From positions 3,971,501 to 4,035,500 of the forward strand of contig NZ_FNTZ01000001.1 of the NCBI RefSeq assembly GCF_900105555.1: DNA of 64,000 bases, given 5' to 3'. Shown here in pieces: positions 12,313 through 22,200 of this stretch. The position numbers and the translations under genes were made by a program. This DNA comes from Pseudomonas coleopterorum (lineage in GTDB: Bacteria; Pseudomonadota; Gammaproteobacteria; Pseudomonadales; Pseudomonadaceae). The number at the start of each line of letters is the position of its first letter. Within the stretch, counting starts at the first letter, position 1. The notes beneath the pieces were generated by a model. It had not been told where the DNA came from. It did no database searches and worked only from the letters and a program-made list of their open reading frames with translations.

Positions 12313-12353
12313 AGGATGAGGTGGCCTTGGCGTCGCCTAGGCCACCACATCCT
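12313..12353. terminator. Bidirectional hairpin between transglycosylase gene and ldcA
   Basis: Nested arms AGGATG/CATCCT and GTGGCCT/AGGCCAC flank the convergent stop codons. There is no clear T-tract on either side, so terminator function is inferred from position and symmetry. Confidence 0.55.
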
Positions 12354-13248
12354 GCTCCAACCAGACCTGCCGCTCAGTGGCGTCAAGCCTGACCTGCACG
12401 CCCAGCGGCAAAGTCAGGTTCGGATCGCAATGACCACTGCGCCAGCCGGCCAGCACTGGAATGCCATCGGCCTGAAACGTATCGAGCAGCAGCGGCGTCA
12501 TCTGCTCGACACCGATGCCCGCGAAATCGCCCACGATCACACCCCGCACGCCACGCAGCTTGCCGGCCAGCCGCAGGTGGGTCAGGAAACGATCCACGCG
12601 GTACAGCGGCTCGTTGACGTCCTCGATGAACAGCACGGTGTCATCGCCAGGCAGATCGTACGGCGTTCCCAGCGTGGCACTGATCATCGCCAGGTTGCCG
12701 CCCATCAATCGCCCTCGAGCCTGGCCAGGCAGTATCGTGGTCAGCGGCCACGCTGGGGGATGCCGCAACAGGTCCCCTGCCCCCAGCTCTCCGCGCAGCA
12801 TCTGCCACAACGAAGACTCGGTAGGCACTTGCTTCTGCGTCAGCAGATCGGATTTGAACAACGGCCCATGGAAGGTCACGAACCCGGCATGGCGAGCGAT
12901 GGCCACATGCAGCGCGGTGATATCGCTGTAGCCCACGAAGGGCTTGGGGTGGCGCGCCAGTAGCGGGAAGTCGATCTTGTCCAGCAGACGGGGCGTGCCG
13001 TAGCCACCACGCAAGCAGAAAATGGCATCCACTTCAGGATCGGAAAACGCGTCGTGGAGGTCTTGCAGACGGGCTTCATCGCTGCCGGCCAGGTAACCCT
13101 GGGCCAGCGCAACACCGGGGTAGATGCGCAGCTTGTAGCCGCGCGCTCGGGCCCAGGCGCAAGCTGCCTCGATGTCCAGCTCAATGGGCCCGGCCGGCGC
13201 GATCAGGGCGATCGTGCCGTGGTCAGGCAGGCGTGGGGGTAATTGCAT
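12337..13248 (-). CDS. ldcA: Muramoyltetrapeptide (LD-)carboxypeptidase
   Basis: Cytoplasmic peptidase S66 that trims the terminal D-Ala from recycled muropeptide tetrapeptides. Motifs: IALIAPAGPIE at the N-terminus, CLRGGYGTPRLLD, and the nucleophile-serine region FVGYSDITALH. 303 residues, normal length. The start is the ATG at 13248; the frame extends far upstream into the antisense of lipA but that part is non-coding. It joins the cell-wall genes nearby by theme, not as part of their operon. Confidence 0.94.
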   Translation of the reverse strand: MQLPPRLPDHGTIALIAPAGPIELDIEAACAWARARGYKLRIYPGVALAQGYLAGSDEARLQDLHDAFSDPEVDAIFCLRGGYGTPRLLDKIDFPLLARHPKPFVGYSDITALHVAIARHAGFVTFHGPLFKSDLLTQKQVPTESSLWQMLRGELGAGDLLRHPPAWPLTTILPGQARGRLMGGNLAMISATLGTPYDLPGDDTVLFIEDVNEPLYRVDRFLTHLRLAGKLRGVRGVIVGDFAGIGVEQMTPLLLDTFQADGIPVLAGWRSGHCDPNLTLPLGVQVRLDATERQVWLEQDVVA

Positions 13249-13272
13249 GGGAAAGACTCCGCAATCGTGGGT

Positions 13273-13307
13273 CCGGCGTAGACCAGGCGGTGCCTGGTCT
13301 ACGCCGG
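13273..13307 (-). terminator. 16-bp perfect hairpin downstream of lipA
   Basis: Arms 13273-13288 and 13292-13307 are perfectly complementary (CCGGCGTAGACCAGGC and its complement) with a 3-base loop. It lies between the lipA stop and the ldcA start. No T-tract follows on the minus strand, so it may be a stabilising or attenuating hairpin instead. Confidence 0.55.
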
Positions 13308-13313
13308 CAGATG

Positions 13314-14345
13314 TCAGAGCTTGATCTTGGCTTCGTGAGCCTGCTGGTCGGCGTGGTACGAGGAGCGCACCAACGGCCCGGAGGCGACGTTCTTGAAGCC
13401 CATCTTGTAGCCTTCCTCGGCGAACCAGGCGAAGGTGTCCGGGTGCACGAAGCGCTGGACCGGCAAGTGGCTGCGCGATGGCTGCAGGTACTGGCCCAGG
13501 GTCAACATGTCGATGTTGTGCTCGCGCATGCGGTGCATGACCTCGATCACTTCCTCGTCGGTTTCGCCCAAACCCAGCATCAGGCCGGACTTGGTCGGCA
13601 CATGGGGCACCAGCTCCTTGAACTTCTGCAGCAGGGTCAGCGACCACTGGTAGTCCGAACCCGGACGCGCAGCCTTGTACAGGCGCGGCACGGTTTCCAG
13701 GTTGTGGTTGAAAACATCCGGCGGCTCTTGCGCCGTGATGGCCAGCGCCACATCCATGCGCCCACGGTAGTCGGGCACCAGGGTTTCCAACTGCACGCCG
13801 GGGGACAGCTTGCGGATCTCGCGCAGGCAGTCGGCGAAGTGCTGGGCACCGCCGTCGCGCAGGTCGTCGCGGTCCACCGAGGTGATCACCACGTACTTGA
13901 GGCGCAGATCGGCAATGGCCACGGCGAGGTTCATCGGCTCGTCGGCGTCCAGCGCCTTGGGGCGACCGTGGCCCACATCGCAGAACGGGCAGCGACGTGT
14001 GCAGATGTCGCCCATGATCATGAAGGTCGCAGTCCCCCCGGAGAAGCATTCGCCCAGGTTGGGGCAGCTGGCCTCTTCGCAGACACTGTGCAGCTTGTGC
14101 TTGCGCAGCAGCTGCTTGATACGGTCGACTTCGGGCGACACCGGAATGCGCACACGGATCCAGTCGGGCTTTTTCGGCAGCTCTTCGGTGGGGATGATCT
14201 TGACCGGGATGCGCGCGACCTTTTCGGCACCGCGCAGCTTGACGCCCGCCTCGACCTTGGGCCGCGGCGCGTTGGCCTTGGGCGCACCCTCGGCGAGGTT
14301 CTGCAGGGGGATCAGCGTTTGCACAGCTTCTGTCGCGGTAGTCAT
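13314..14345 (-). CDS. lipA: Lipoyl synthase
   Basis: Radical-SAM enzyme that inserts two sulfurs into protein-bound octanoate. Both Fe-S cysteine motifs are present: the auxiliary cluster in [12 protein letters not shown] and the radical-SAM CxxxCxxC in [11 protein letters not shown]. At 343 residues it carries the longer N-terminus found in pseudomonads. The start [11 protein letters not shown] is the ATG at 14345, one base beyond the lipB stop, so lipB and lipA are coupled. Confidence 0.97.
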   Translation of the reverse strand: MTTATEAVQTLIPLQNLAEGAPKANAPRPKVEAGVKLRGAEKVARIPVKIIPTEELPKKPDWIRVRIPVSPEVDRIKQLLRKHKLHSVCEEASCPNLGECFSGGTATFMIMGDICTRRCPFCDVGHGRPKALDADEPMNLAVAIADLRLKYVVITSVDRDDLRDGGAQHFADCLREIRKLSPGVQLETLVPDYRGRMDVALAITAQEPPDVFNHNLETVPRLYKAARPGSDYQWSLTLLQKFKELVPHVPTKSGLMLGLGETDEEVIEVMHRMREHNIDMLTLGQYLQPSRSHLPVQRFVHPDTFAWFAEEGYKMGFKNVASGPLVRSSYHADQQAHEAKIKL

Positions 14346-14346
14346 A

Positions 14347-14994
14347 TCAGTCGATTCCGCCCGTAAGGGTCGTCTGCTCAACATAGTCGAGGTGCTTGAC
14401 CAGCTGCGCTCGCAGCCTTGCACTGACCTCGGCAAATTCAAGGGGTGCGACATGATCGCACATCTGCGTCATCGGCAGGCCGGCATATCCACATGGATTT
14501 ATCCGCCGAAAAGGCGCGAGGTCCATATCGACGTTCAGCGCCAGGCCGTGGAATGAACAACCACGGCGGATACGCAGGCCCAGCGAGGCGATCTTCGCGC
14601 CGTCCACGTAGACGCCGGGGGCATCCGCACGGGCTGCGGCAGGCACCCCATAGGAGGCCAGCAGATCGATCAGGGTGTGTTCCATGCGCGTGACCAGCTC
14701 GCGCACACCGTAGCCCAGCCGGCGCACGTCCAGCAGCAGGTACACCACCAGCTGGCCGGGGCCATGGTAGGTCACCTGGCCACCGCGGTCGACCTGCACC
14801 ACCGGGATCTCGCCGGGTACCAGCAGGTGCTCGGCCTTGCCCGCCTGGCCTTGGGTGAAGACCGCCGGATGCTGGACCAGCCAGACTTCATCGGCGGCGT
14901 CCGCATCGCGCTGATCGGTGAACCGCTGCATCCCGTGCCAGACGGGCTCGTAAGGCATCAGACCGAGTTCGCGAAACCCCAGGCATTGCGGCAT
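14347..14994 (-). CDS. lipB: Octanoyl-ACP:protein N-octanoyltransferase
   Basis: Transfers octanoate from ACP to lipoyl domains, the step before LipA. Visible motifs: [17 protein letters not shown], the catalytic lysine region AKIASLG and the acyl-thioester cysteine in NPCGYAGL. The ATG at 14994 overlaps the stop of ybeD (TGATG). A TTG three bases upstream is possible but less likely. 215 residues. Confidence 0.96.
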   Translation of the reverse strand: MPQCLGFRELGLMPYEPVWHGMQRFTDQRDADAADEVWLVQHPAVFTQGQAGKAEHLLVPGEIPVVQVDRGGQVTYHGPGQLVVYLLLDVRRLGYGVRELVTRMEHTLIDLLASYGVPAAARADAPGVYVDGAKIASLGLRIRRGCSFHGLALNVDMDLAPFRRINPCGYAGLPMTQMCDHVAPLEFAEVSARLRAQLVKHLDYVEQTTLTGGID

Positions 14995-15269
14995 CAAAGC
15001 ACCATTTTGACGATGCCGGTGGCGCGCAGCTCACTGTTGATGTTGTAGAGCTGTTCCTGTCCGGTCGCCAGGATGTGCAACTGCAGGGTGGTGTAGTTGC
15101 CGTTGGTGCTCTGGCGCTCGGCGTTCTTGTCGTGATTGACGGTGGCGTGCTTCTCGACGATCTTCACCACCGTGTCGCGAAAGCCCACACCGGTGTCGCC
15201 GATGATCTTGATCGGGTAGTCGGCGCAGGGGAATTCGATCTTCGGTTCTTTTACTTCGGTATCGGTCAT
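14994..15269 (-). CDS. ybeD: DUF493 family protein YbeD
   Basis: A 91-residue ferredoxin-fold protein of the DUF493/YbeD family, conserved next to lipB. Motifs: [15 protein letters not shown] and [13 protein letters not shown] regulatory (ACT-like) role has been suggested but not established. Start at the ATG giving [14 protein letters not shown]; the longer frame upstream has no family support. Confidence 0.9.
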   Translation of the reverse strand: MTDTEVKEPKIEFPCADYPIKIIGDTGVGFRDTVVKIVEKHATVNHDKNAERQSTNGNYTTLQLHILATGQEQLYNINSELRATGIVKMVL

Positions 15270-15293
15270 GACGATGACGGCCTCGGGTAAACC

Positions 15294-15335
15294 GTGAAAA
15301 CAACAACGCCCCCGCCTGTTGCCAAGGCGAGGGCG
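15294..15335 (-). terminator. Rho-independent terminator of dacA
   Basis: Read on the minus strand after the dacA stop: arms CGCCCTCGCCT (15335-15325) and AGGCGGGGGCG (15317-15307), then the T-rich stretch TTGTTGTTTT. Confidence 0.75.
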
Positions 15336-15348
15336 CGCGGTCGCGATA

Positions 15349-16509
15349 TCAGTTGAACAAGCCGTAGAAGAATAGACGAACGCTATCCCACACGCGGCGG
15401 AAAATACCACCTTCCTGTACATCGTCCAACGCGATCAGATCGGAGGTCTGAACGATCTTGTCACCGTTCTTCACTTCGACCTTGCCGATCACATCGCCCT
15501 TGGCGATGGGCGCGGTCAGCTGCGGGTTGATGGTCATGCTGGCAGCCAGGTTCTTCAACTGACCCTTGGGCAGCGTCATGGTCAGATCTTCAGCCAGGCC
15601 GGCCTTGATCTCGCGGATGTCGCCCTTCCACACCGGCGCTTTGGCCAGCTCGGTGCCCTTCTGGTAGAAGGTCTGGGTTTCGTAGAAGCGGAAGCCGTAG
15701 GTCAGCAGCTTCTGGGTTTCGGCTGCACGGGCCTGCTCGCTGTTGGTGCCGAACACCACGGCGATCAGGCGCATGCCGTCGCGCACGGCCGAGGACACCA
15801 TGCAGTAGCCGGCTTCTTCGGTGTGACCGGTCTTCAGACCGTCGACGGTCTTGTCACGCCACAGTAGCAGGTTGCGGTTGGGCTGCTTGATGTTGTTCCA
15901 GAAGAACTCCTTCTGCGAGTAGATCGCATAGTGGGCCGGGTCTTCGTGGATGATGGCGCGAGCCAGCAGTGCCATGTCGTGAGCGGTGGAGTAGTGCTCA
16001 GGGTTCGGCAGACCGGTCGGGTTCATGAAGTGGCTGTTGCTCATGCCCAGTTTGCCAGCGGTGGTGTTCATCATGTCGGCGAAGGCGTCTTCGCTGCCGG
16101 CGATGTGCTCGGAGAGCGCCACCGAAGCGTCGTTGCCCGACTGGATGATGATGCCGTGCAGCAGGTCGCTGACCGACACCTGGGTGCCGACCTTGATGAA
16201 CATCCGCGAGCCGCCGGTGCGCCAGGCGTTTTCGCTGACGGTGACCGGGTCGTTCTCGCCGATCTGGCCGCGACGGATCTCCAGGGTGGCGATGTACGCG
16301 GTCATCAGTTTGGTCAGGCTGGCTGGCGGCAAACGCTGGTCGCCGTTGTTTTCAACCAGCACGTTACCGCTGGAAGCTTCCATCAGCACGTAGGATTTGG
16401 CAGCCAGTTGCGGCGGCGCTGGCATCATCTGATCTGCCGCCCAAGCGGCAGGGGCAATGATCAGCGGTACAAGCAGGCACAGGCGTTTGGCAAATGTGGT
16501 GATGTTCAT
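15349..16509 (-). CDS. dacA: D-alanyl-D-alanine carboxypeptidase (PBP5/6 class)
   Basis: Periplasmic, membrane-anchored penicillin-binding protein that removes the terminal D-Ala of pentapeptides. All three active-site motifs are present: SLTK (SxxK), SGN (SxN) and KTG in DGLKTGHTEEAG. A signal peptide ends near PAAWA (residues 21-25) and a C-terminal amphipathic anchor is visible (IFRRVWDSVRLFFYGLFN). 386 residues; start MNITTFAKRLCLLVP at 16509. It lies downstream of rlpA in the elongation gene block. Confidence 0.96.
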   Translation of the reverse strand: MNITTFAKRLCLLVPLIIAPAAWAADQMMPAPPQLAAKSYVLMEASSGNVLVENNGDQRLPPASLTKLMTAYIATLEIRRGQIGENDPVTVSENAWRTGGSRMFIKVGTQVSVSDLLHGIIIQSGNDASVALSEHIAGSEDAFADMMNTTAGKLGMSNSHFMNPTGLPNPEHYSTAHDMALLARAIIHEDPAHYAIYSQKEFFWNNIKQPNRNLLLWRDKTVDGLKTGHTEEAGYCMVSSAVRDGMRLIAVVFGTNSEQARAAETQKLLTYGFRFYETQTFYQKGTELAKAPVWKGDIREIKAGLAEDLTMTLPKGQLKNLAASMTINPQLTAPIAKGDVIGKVEVKNGDKIVQTSDLIALDDVQEGGIFRRVWDSVRLFFYGLFN

Positions 16510-16631
16510 CCGTCTCTCGAAATTGCTGATGGGCACATGCCCTTGCGGGCAGTCTTGTTGTGGGCGGGCGGCCCGGTGTCGCACGCCCGTTGCCGGGCGT
16601 TCATTGCAGCGTCGCCCGCAGGCGGCGCGGT

Positions 16632-17651
16632 TCAATCCAGTGTCACCAACTTGGGCACGCCGAGGTTGGCCATGCGCACGTTGTCCTGTATCTGCTGGGC
16701 TTCACCCTGGGAATTGATCGGTCCCAGGCGCACCCGATAGAACGTCTGCTGGTTGACTGCGATCTGGCTGGTGAAGGCCGGTGCGCTGACCATCGAGCTC
16801 AGCTTGGAACGCAGCAGCTCCGCAGCGTCGGGGTTGGCGAACGCTCCCACCTGGAGATACAGGCCAGACGCTTGTGCAGAACCGTTTTTTTTTGCGTCCA
16901 TCTGCACCGGCAGCGTGGCGACCGCGTGTTGCTGCGGCGGCGGCGTGTATTGCTCGACCGTACCGGCCGACGGCGTGATGTTGGGCCGGGCCTGAGCCAC
17001 CACCGGCCCCTGGTTCAGCACCAGCGGCGCCGGGCGACCACGCTGGGCCCACCATTCCTGAGGATCGATCCCCTCGACCCGGACCCGCGCAGTGCCCGTT
17101 TCGGCGTAGCCCAGCTTCTTGGCGGCGGCATAGGACAGGTCGATGATGCGATCGGAATAGAAAGGCCCGCGGTCGTTGACCCGCAGCACCACCGTGCGAT
17201 TGTTGTCCAGGTTGGTCACGCGCACATAGCTGGGCAGCGGCAGGGTCTTGTGCGCCGCGCTCATGCCATAAAGGTCGTAGACCTCGCCGTTGGCGGTGTT
17301 CTGGCCATGGAACTTGGTGCCATACCAGGACGCCGTGCCGGTGGCCTGATACTGGCGCGACTCGGCTATCGGGAAGTAGGTCTTGCCCAGCACCGTATAG
17401 GGGTTGGCCTTGTAGGGACCGGTGTGCAGGGTCGGTACGGCGTCGGGGATCTTCGACACGTCGACGTCCCACCATGGCGCGCCGTCCTTGTGGGCCCGAT
17501 TGATGTTCAGGCCGGGAATGGCTTTGACGGTCGGGCCCGATTGCTTGACGGTACGCGACGGCGGTGGGGTCGACGAGCAGCTGGCGAGCAACAGGCCCAG
17601 TGCCGCGCAGGCCGCGATGGCTGAGGATGTACGTATCGGCATTGCCCGCAT
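16632..17651 (-). CDS. rlpA: Septal ring lytic transglycosylase RlpA
   Basis: Lipoprotein with the signal sequence ending LLASC. The double-psi beta-barrel domain (about 100-200) shows GTASWYGTKFHGQNTANGE and VLRVNDRGPF, the Asp and His regions needed for cleavage of denuded glycans. A C-terminal SPOR domain (about 260-335) binds septal peptidoglycan. The start overlaps the mltB stop by one base (TAATG). 339 residues. Confidence 0.95.
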   Translation of the reverse strand: MRAMPIRTSSAIAACAALGLLLASCSSTPPPSRTVKQSGPTVKAIPGLNINRAHKDGAPWWDVDVSKIPDAVPTLHTGPYKANPYTVLGKTYFPIAESRQYQATGTASWYGTKFHGQNTANGEVYDLYGMSAAHKTLPLPSYVRVTNLDNNRTVVLRVNDRGPFYSDRIIDLSYAAAKKLGYAETGTARVRVEGIDPQEWWAQRGRPAPLVLNQGPVVAQARPNITPSAGTVEQYTPPPQQHAVATLPVQMDAKKNGSAQASGLYLQVGAFANPDAAELLRSKLSSMVSAPAFTSQIAVNQQTFYRVRLGPINSQGEAQQIQDNVRMANLGVPKLVTLD

Positions 17652-18661
17652 TACTTGACGCCCCGTGCTTGAACCAGCGATTCCGACAGTTGGTGCACAG
17701 CCATGGCGTACATCACACTGCGGTTGTAGCGAGTGATTGCATAGAAATTCTTCAGGCCCATCCAGTATTCCGGACCTTCGGCGCCCTGCAGGCGGAAGGC
17801 GGTCACTGGCAGGTCGTCGCGCAGCGCATCATGACTCGACCAGCCCAGCGCCCGCAACTGCCCGACATTCTTGACCGGGTCGATGCCCGGGCTCAAGCCA
17901 TCGTCGACCTGCGGACCGGAAACGCTGGCCCGGCTGACCACTGGCTGGCCGGCGACCCATCCATGCTCCTTGAAATAGCTGGCGACGCTGCCGATGGCGT
18001 CATCGGCGTCGGTCCAGATATTGATGTGGCCGTCGCCGTCGAAATCCACCGCGTAGGCGCGGAAGCTGCTGGGCATGAACTGCGGCAGGCCCATGGCCCC
18101 CGCGTACGAGCCCTTGAGGGTCAACGGATCGAGCTGCTCGTCGCGCGCCAGCATGAGGAACTCGCGCAGCTCCTTGCGGAAGAATGGCGCGCGCGGCGGG
18201 TAATCGAAGCTCAGGGTGGACAGCGCGTCGATCACCCGATAATTGCCGGTGTTGCGGCCGAAGAAGGTTTCGACACCGATGATCGCGACGATGACCTGCG
18301 CCGGGACGCCATATTCGCGTTCCGCACGGGCCAGCACCGCTTCGTGCTGACGCCAGAAGTCGACGCCGCGGGCGATACGCGCATCGGTGATGAACATCGG
18401 CCGGTACTCGCTCCACGGCTTGACCCGTTCGGCGGGACGCGAGATCGCGTCGAGAATCGACTGCTTGCGCTCGACTTCCCTGAACACTTCGTTCAACTGG
18501 TCGCTGGCGAAGCCATAGTCGCGGGTCATCTCACCAATGAACTGGGTCACCTGCGGTGAGCCACCGTAGTCGCCGGCGCTGGCTTGCTGTGCCGACCCCA
18601 ACAGACCCATCAGGCCGATCCAGGGAACGCTTCGAGCTGCCCAGCTACGCATTACTTGCAT
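17651..18661 (-). CDS. mltB: Membrane-associated lytic transglycosylase B
   Basis: GH103 transglycosylase with the catalytic glutamate in IIGVETFFGRNTG and the motifs GAMGLPQFMPSSFR and VDFDGDGHINIWTD. An N-terminal signal peptide is visible (SWAARSVPWIGLMGLLGSAQ), with no clear lipobox cysteine, so this is closer to the soluble SltB1 type. Starts at the ATG at 18661 (336 residues) or three codons later; the longer frame overlaps rodA out of frame. Part of the mrdA-rodA-mltB-rlpA-dacA block. Confidence 0.94.
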   Translation of the reverse strand: MQVMRSWAARSVPWIGLMGLLGSAQQASAGDYGGSPQVTQFIGEMTRDYGFASDQLNEVFREVERKQSILDAISRPAERVKPWSEYRPMFITDARIARGVDFWRQHEAVLARAEREYGVPAQVIVAIIGVETFFGRNTGNYRVIDALSTLSFDYPPRAPFFRKELREFLMLARDEQLDPLTLKGSYAGAMGLPQFMPSSFRAYAVDFDGDGHINIWTDADDAIGSVASYFKEHGWVAGQPVVSRASVSGPQVDDGLSPGIDPVKNVGQLRALGWSSHDALRDDLPVTAFRLQGAEGPEYWMGLKNFYAITRYNRSVMYAMAVHQLSESLVQARGVK

Positions 18662-18678
18662 GCAATTGCTCACCTTAT

Positions 18679-19782
18679 TCAAACCTGTGCGATCCACTTG
18701 CGATGGGTGTGGATCGACATCAAAACGCCAAACGCTGACAGTAGGGTCACCAACGAAGTTCCGCCGTAGCTGATGAATGGCAACGGCACCCCCACCACCG
18801 GCAGCAGGCCACTGACCATACCGATATTGACGAAAACGTAAACAAAAAAAGTCATGGTCAGGCTGCCGGCCAGCAACTTTCCGTACAGGGTCTGGGCCTG
18901 CGCGGTGATCACCAGCCCGCGGCCGATCAACAGCAGATAGATCAACAGCAGCGCACAGATGCCGACCAGGCCGAACTCCTCGCCCAGCACCGCGATGATG
19001 AAGTCGGTATGGCTTTCGGGAAGGAAGTCCAGGTGCGACTGCGTGCCCAGCAGCCAGCCCTTGCCGAACACGCCGCCGGAGCCGATGGCCGCCTTGGACT
19101 GGATGATGTTCCAGCCGGTCCCCAGCGGATCGCTCTCCGGGTCGAGGAAGGTCAGGATCCGCTGCTTCTGGTAGTCGTGCATGATGAAGAACCACATGGC
19201 CACGGCAACGGGCACGGCGGCAGCCAGCACGCTGAGGATCCAGCGCCAGCGCAGCCCGGCCATGAACAGCACGAAGGCGCCCGAAGCCAGGATCAGCAGC
19301 GACGTGCCCAGGTCCGGCTGACGCACGATCAGCACGAAGGGAATGCCGATCAGGGCCAAGCTGGCCGCCACGTGCTTGAGCGTGGGAGGCAGGGTTCGCT
19401 TGGCCAGGTACCAGGCGATGGTCGCCGGCATGATGATCTTCATGAACTCGGAGGGCTGAAAGCGGATGACCCCGGGAATGTTGATCCAGCGCGTGGCGCC
19501 CATGGCGTTGTGGCCCATCACGTCCACCACCACCAGCAATATCACCCCGACCACGTAGGCCAAGGGTACCCAGCGCGCCATGAAGCGCGGCTCCAGCTGG
19601 GCGATGACGAACATCGAGACCAGGCCCAGACCGAACGAGGTCGCCTGCTTGATCAGCAGGTCCCAGTTCTTGCCGCTGGCCGAATACAGGACGAACAGGC
19701 TGCCGGCCGCCAGGGTCAGCAGCAGGATCAGCAGGGGGCCGTCGACGTGGATGCGCTGCAGGAACGTCGCGCGGCGACGCAT
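18679..19782 (-). CDS. rodA: Rod-shape SEDS glycosyltransferase RodA
   Basis: Polytopic SEDS-family peptidoglycan polymerase working with PBP2 in lateral wall growth. About ten hydrophobic segments; signature regions are FQPSEFMKIIMPATIAWYL, RQPDLGTSLLILASG, FLPESHTDFIIAVLGEE and PLPFISYGGTSLV. The ATG at 19782 has a good ribosome site (GCGAGGATGTG) and gives 367 residues, the length I know for PAO1 RodA. A TTG at 19824 would overlap mrdA and is not needed. Confidence 0.96.
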   Translation of the reverse strand: MRRRATFLQRIHVDGPLLILLLTLAAGSLFVLYSASGKNWDLLIKQATSFGLGLVSMFVIAQLEPRFMARWVPLAYVVGVILLVVVDVMGHNAMGATRWINIPGVIRFQPSEFMKIIMPATIAWYLAKRTLPPTLKHVAASLALIGIPFVLIVRQPDLGTSLLILASGAFVLFMAGLRWRWILSVLAAAVPVAVAMWFFIMHDYQKQRILTFLDPESDPLGTGWNIIQSKAAIGSGGVFGKGWLLGTQSHLDFLPESHTDFIIAVLGEEFGLVGICALLLIYLLLIGRGLVITAQAQTLYGKLLAGSLTMTFFVYVFVNIGMVSGLLPVVGVPLPFISYGGTSLVTLLSAFGVLMSIHTHRKWIAQV

Positions 19783-19813
19783 CACATCCTCGCTGGAGAG
19801 GATGCGGTCGAAA

Positions 19814-21709
19814 TTACTCTTCAAGGGCGGTGATCTCCGCGCCCGCGGCGCTGGCGTATTCGGGTTTCAACTGGCCGTCGGGGCCGAGCAGCCAGGCATC
19901 CATGATCTGCCGCACCACGGGCGCGGCGACGCCTGAGCCGGACTCGCCGTTCTCGACCATCACCGACACCACGATGCGCGGGTTGTCGGCAGGCGCGAAG
20001 CCGACGAACAGGGCATGATCGCGATGGCGTTCCTGGACCTTGCTGCGGTCGTACTTTTCGCCCTGGCGAATGGCGACGACCTGAGCCGTACCGGACTTGC
20101 CGGCGATGCGGTACTTGGCGCCGATGGCCGCCTTGCGCGCGGTACCGCGGGCACCTTGCATGACCATCTCCATGCCATGGGTGACCTTGCCCCAATCGGA
20201 GGGGTTGCGCAGCACGATGTCGGGCATGGGGTTCTCGTCCACCGGCGGCGCGCCCTCGATGGTGCGCGCCAGCCGCGGACGATTCCACTTGCCCTTGTTG
20301 GCCACCAGAGCGGTGGCCTGGGCCAATTGCAGCGGGGTGGCCTGCATGTAGCCCTGACCGATACCCAGAATGAGCGTTTCGCCGGGGAACCAGGCCTGGC
20401 GACGGGTCTTGCGCTTCCATTCGCGCGAAGGCATCAGGCCCGGCGACTCCTCGAACATGTCCAGGGACACCTTCTGGCCGATGCCGAACTGGCCCATGTA
20501 GCTGTCCAGCTTGTCGATGCCCAGCTTGTGCGCCAGGTCATAGAAATAGGTGTCGTTGGAACGCATGATGGCGGTGTCCAGGTCGACCCAGCCATCGCCG
20601 GTGCGGTTCCAGTTGCGGTACTTGTGGTCGTAGTTGGGCAACTGATAGAAGCCGGGGTCGAACACCCGCGAACCGGCGTTGATCACGCCGGAGTCCAGGC
20701 CGGCGATCGCTACCGCAGGCTTGATCGTCGAACCAGGTGGATACAGGCCGCGCAATACACGGTTGAACAGCGGCCGATCGATCGAGTCGCGCAGGTCGGC
20801 ATAGGCCTGGAAGCCGATGCCGGTGACGAACAGGTTGGGATCGAAGCTGGGCTGACTGACCATGGCCAGCACTTCACCGGTGCGCGGGTCCATCGCCACG
20901 ATGGCACCGCGCCGACCGCCCAGCGCTTCTTCGGCAGCTTCCTGCAGCTTGATGTCCAGGCTCAGGACGATGTCCTTGCCCGGTTTCGGATCGGTGCGCT
21001 TGAGCACCCTTAGCACACGGCCGCGGGCATTGGTCTCGACTTCCTCGTAACCCACCGTGCCGTGCAGTTCCGGCTCGTAGAAGCGCTCGATGCCGGTCTT
21101 GCCGATGTGGTGAGTACCGCTGTAGTCCACCGGATCCAGGGTCTTGAGTTCCTTTTCGTTGATGCGTCCGACATACCCCACCGAGTGCGCGAAATGCGCG
21201 CCCTGTGGGTAGTGCCGCACCAATTGCGCGACCACTTCCACACCGGGCAGACGAAACTGGTTTACTGCGACCCGGGCGATCTGCTCTTCGTTGAGCTCGA
21301 ACAGGATCGGCACCGGCTCGAACGGCCGGCGCCCCTGTTTCATGCGGCGTTCGAACAGTTGCCGGTCTTCGTCGCTGAGCTCCAGCACCTCGACGATGGT
21401 GTCGAGCACCTGGCGCCAGTCGCCGGAGCGCTCGCGGGTCATGCTCAGGCTGAAACTGGGTCGGTTGTCGGCCACAACCACGCCATTGCGATCGAAGATC
21501 AGCCCGCGCGTGGGCGGAATCGGCTGCACGTGCACCCGATTGTTTTCCGACAAGGTGGAGTGATACTCGTACTGGATCACCTGCAGGAAATACAGGCGCG
21601 CGATCAGGACGCAGATCAGCACCAGAATCGCCGCCGCACCGACCACGACGCGGCTGCGCACGGTACGCGCGTCTTTCTCGTGGTCCTTGAGGCGAATCGG
21701 CTGGGACAT
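19814..21709 (-). CDS. mrdA: Penicillin-binding protein 2 (elongation transpeptidase)
   Basis: Class B PBP, partner of RodA. One N-terminal membrane anchor (about 24-45) and a dimerisation/pedestal domain. The transpeptidase domain has catalytic serine in GSTIKP, SxN-type SND and KTG-type KSGTAQ. 631 residues. It precedes rodA in the same operon and follows rlmH. Confidence 0.96.
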   Translation of the reverse strand: MSQPIRLKDHEKDARTVRSRVVVGAAAILVLICVLIARLYFLQVIQYEYHSTLSENNRVHVQPIPPTRGLIFDRNGVVVADNRPSFSLSMTRERSGDWRQVLDTIVEVLELSDEDRQLFERRMKQGRRPFEPVPILFELNEEQIARVAVNQFRLPGVEVVAQLVRHYPQGAHFAHSVGYVGRINEKELKTLDPVDYSGTHHIGKTGIERFYEPELHGTVGYEEVETNARGRVLRVLKRTDPKPGKDIVLSLDIKLQEAAEEALGGRRGAIVAMDPRTGEVLAMVSQPSFDPNLFVTGIGFQAYADLRDSIDRPLFNRVLRGLYPPGSTIKPAVAIAGLDSGVINAGSRVFDPGFYQLPNYDHKYRNWNRTGDGWVDLDTAIMRSNDTYFYDLAHKLGIDKLDSYMGQFGIGQKVSLDMFEESPGLMPSREWKRKTRRQAWFPGETLILGIGQGYMQATPLQLAQATALVANKGKWNRPRLARTIEGAPPVDENPMPDIVLRNPSDWGKVTHGMEMVMQGARGTARKAAIGAKYRIAGKSGTAQVVAIRQGEKYDRSKVQERHRDHALFVGFAPADNPRIVVSVMVENGESGSGVAAPVVRQIMDAWLLGPDGQLKPEYASAAGAEITALEE

Positions 21710-21724
21710 CGGCTGGTTTACGGC

Positions 21725-22192
21725 CTATTTGTGATAAGGGTGCCCGGACAGTACGGTCCAGGCGCGATACAGCTGCTCGCCGATGAGTATCCGTACCAGC
21801 GGGTGAGGCAAGGTCAGCGGCGACAACGACCAGCGCTGCTCGGCACGGGCGCAGACTTCTGGCGCGAGCCCCTCGGGGCCACCGACCATGAAGTTCACCG
21901 TGCGCGAGTCCAGGCGCCAGCGATCCAGCTCCACCGCCAGCTGCTCGGTGCTCCAGGGCTTGCCGTGCACTTCCAGGGTGACGATGCGCTCGCCCGGGCC
22001 GACCTTGGCCAGCATCGCTTCGCCTTCCTGACGGATGAAGCGTGCGACGTCGGCATTCTTGCCGCGGGTGTTCAGCGGAATTTCGACCAGGTCCAGCGCA
22101 AGCTCGGCAGGCAGACGCTTGGCATACTCATGCCAGCCTTCTTCCACCCACTTGGGCATGCGCGAACCCACCGCGATCAGACGCAGACGCAT
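21725..22192 (-). CDS. rlmH: 23S rRNA pseudouridine-1915 N3-methyltransferase
   Basis: SPOUT-class methyltransferase acting on assembled 70S ribosomes. Signature [12 protein letters not shown] and C-terminal [20 protein letters not shown]. 155 residues, exactly the family length. Sits between rsfS and mrdA as in most gammaproteobacteria. Confidence 0.97.
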   Translation of the reverse strand: MRLRLIAVGSRMPKWVEEGWHEYAKRLPAELALDLVEIPLNTRGKNADVARFIRQEGEAMLAKVGPGERIVTLEVHGKPWSTEQLAVELDRWRLDSRTVNFMVGGPEGLAPEVCARAEQRWSLSPLTLPHPLVRILIGEQLYRAWTVLSGHPYHK

Positions 22193-22200
22193 GGCCCAGA

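Noticed and set aside
13249..14049. Apparent N-terminal extension of ldcA through lipA
   Set aside because: It is the antisense of lipA; the LdcA fold begins at 13248 with IALIAPAGPIE.
19783..19824. TTG start for rodA at 19824
   Set aside because: The ATG at 19782 has a better ribosome site and gives the usual 367-residue RodA.
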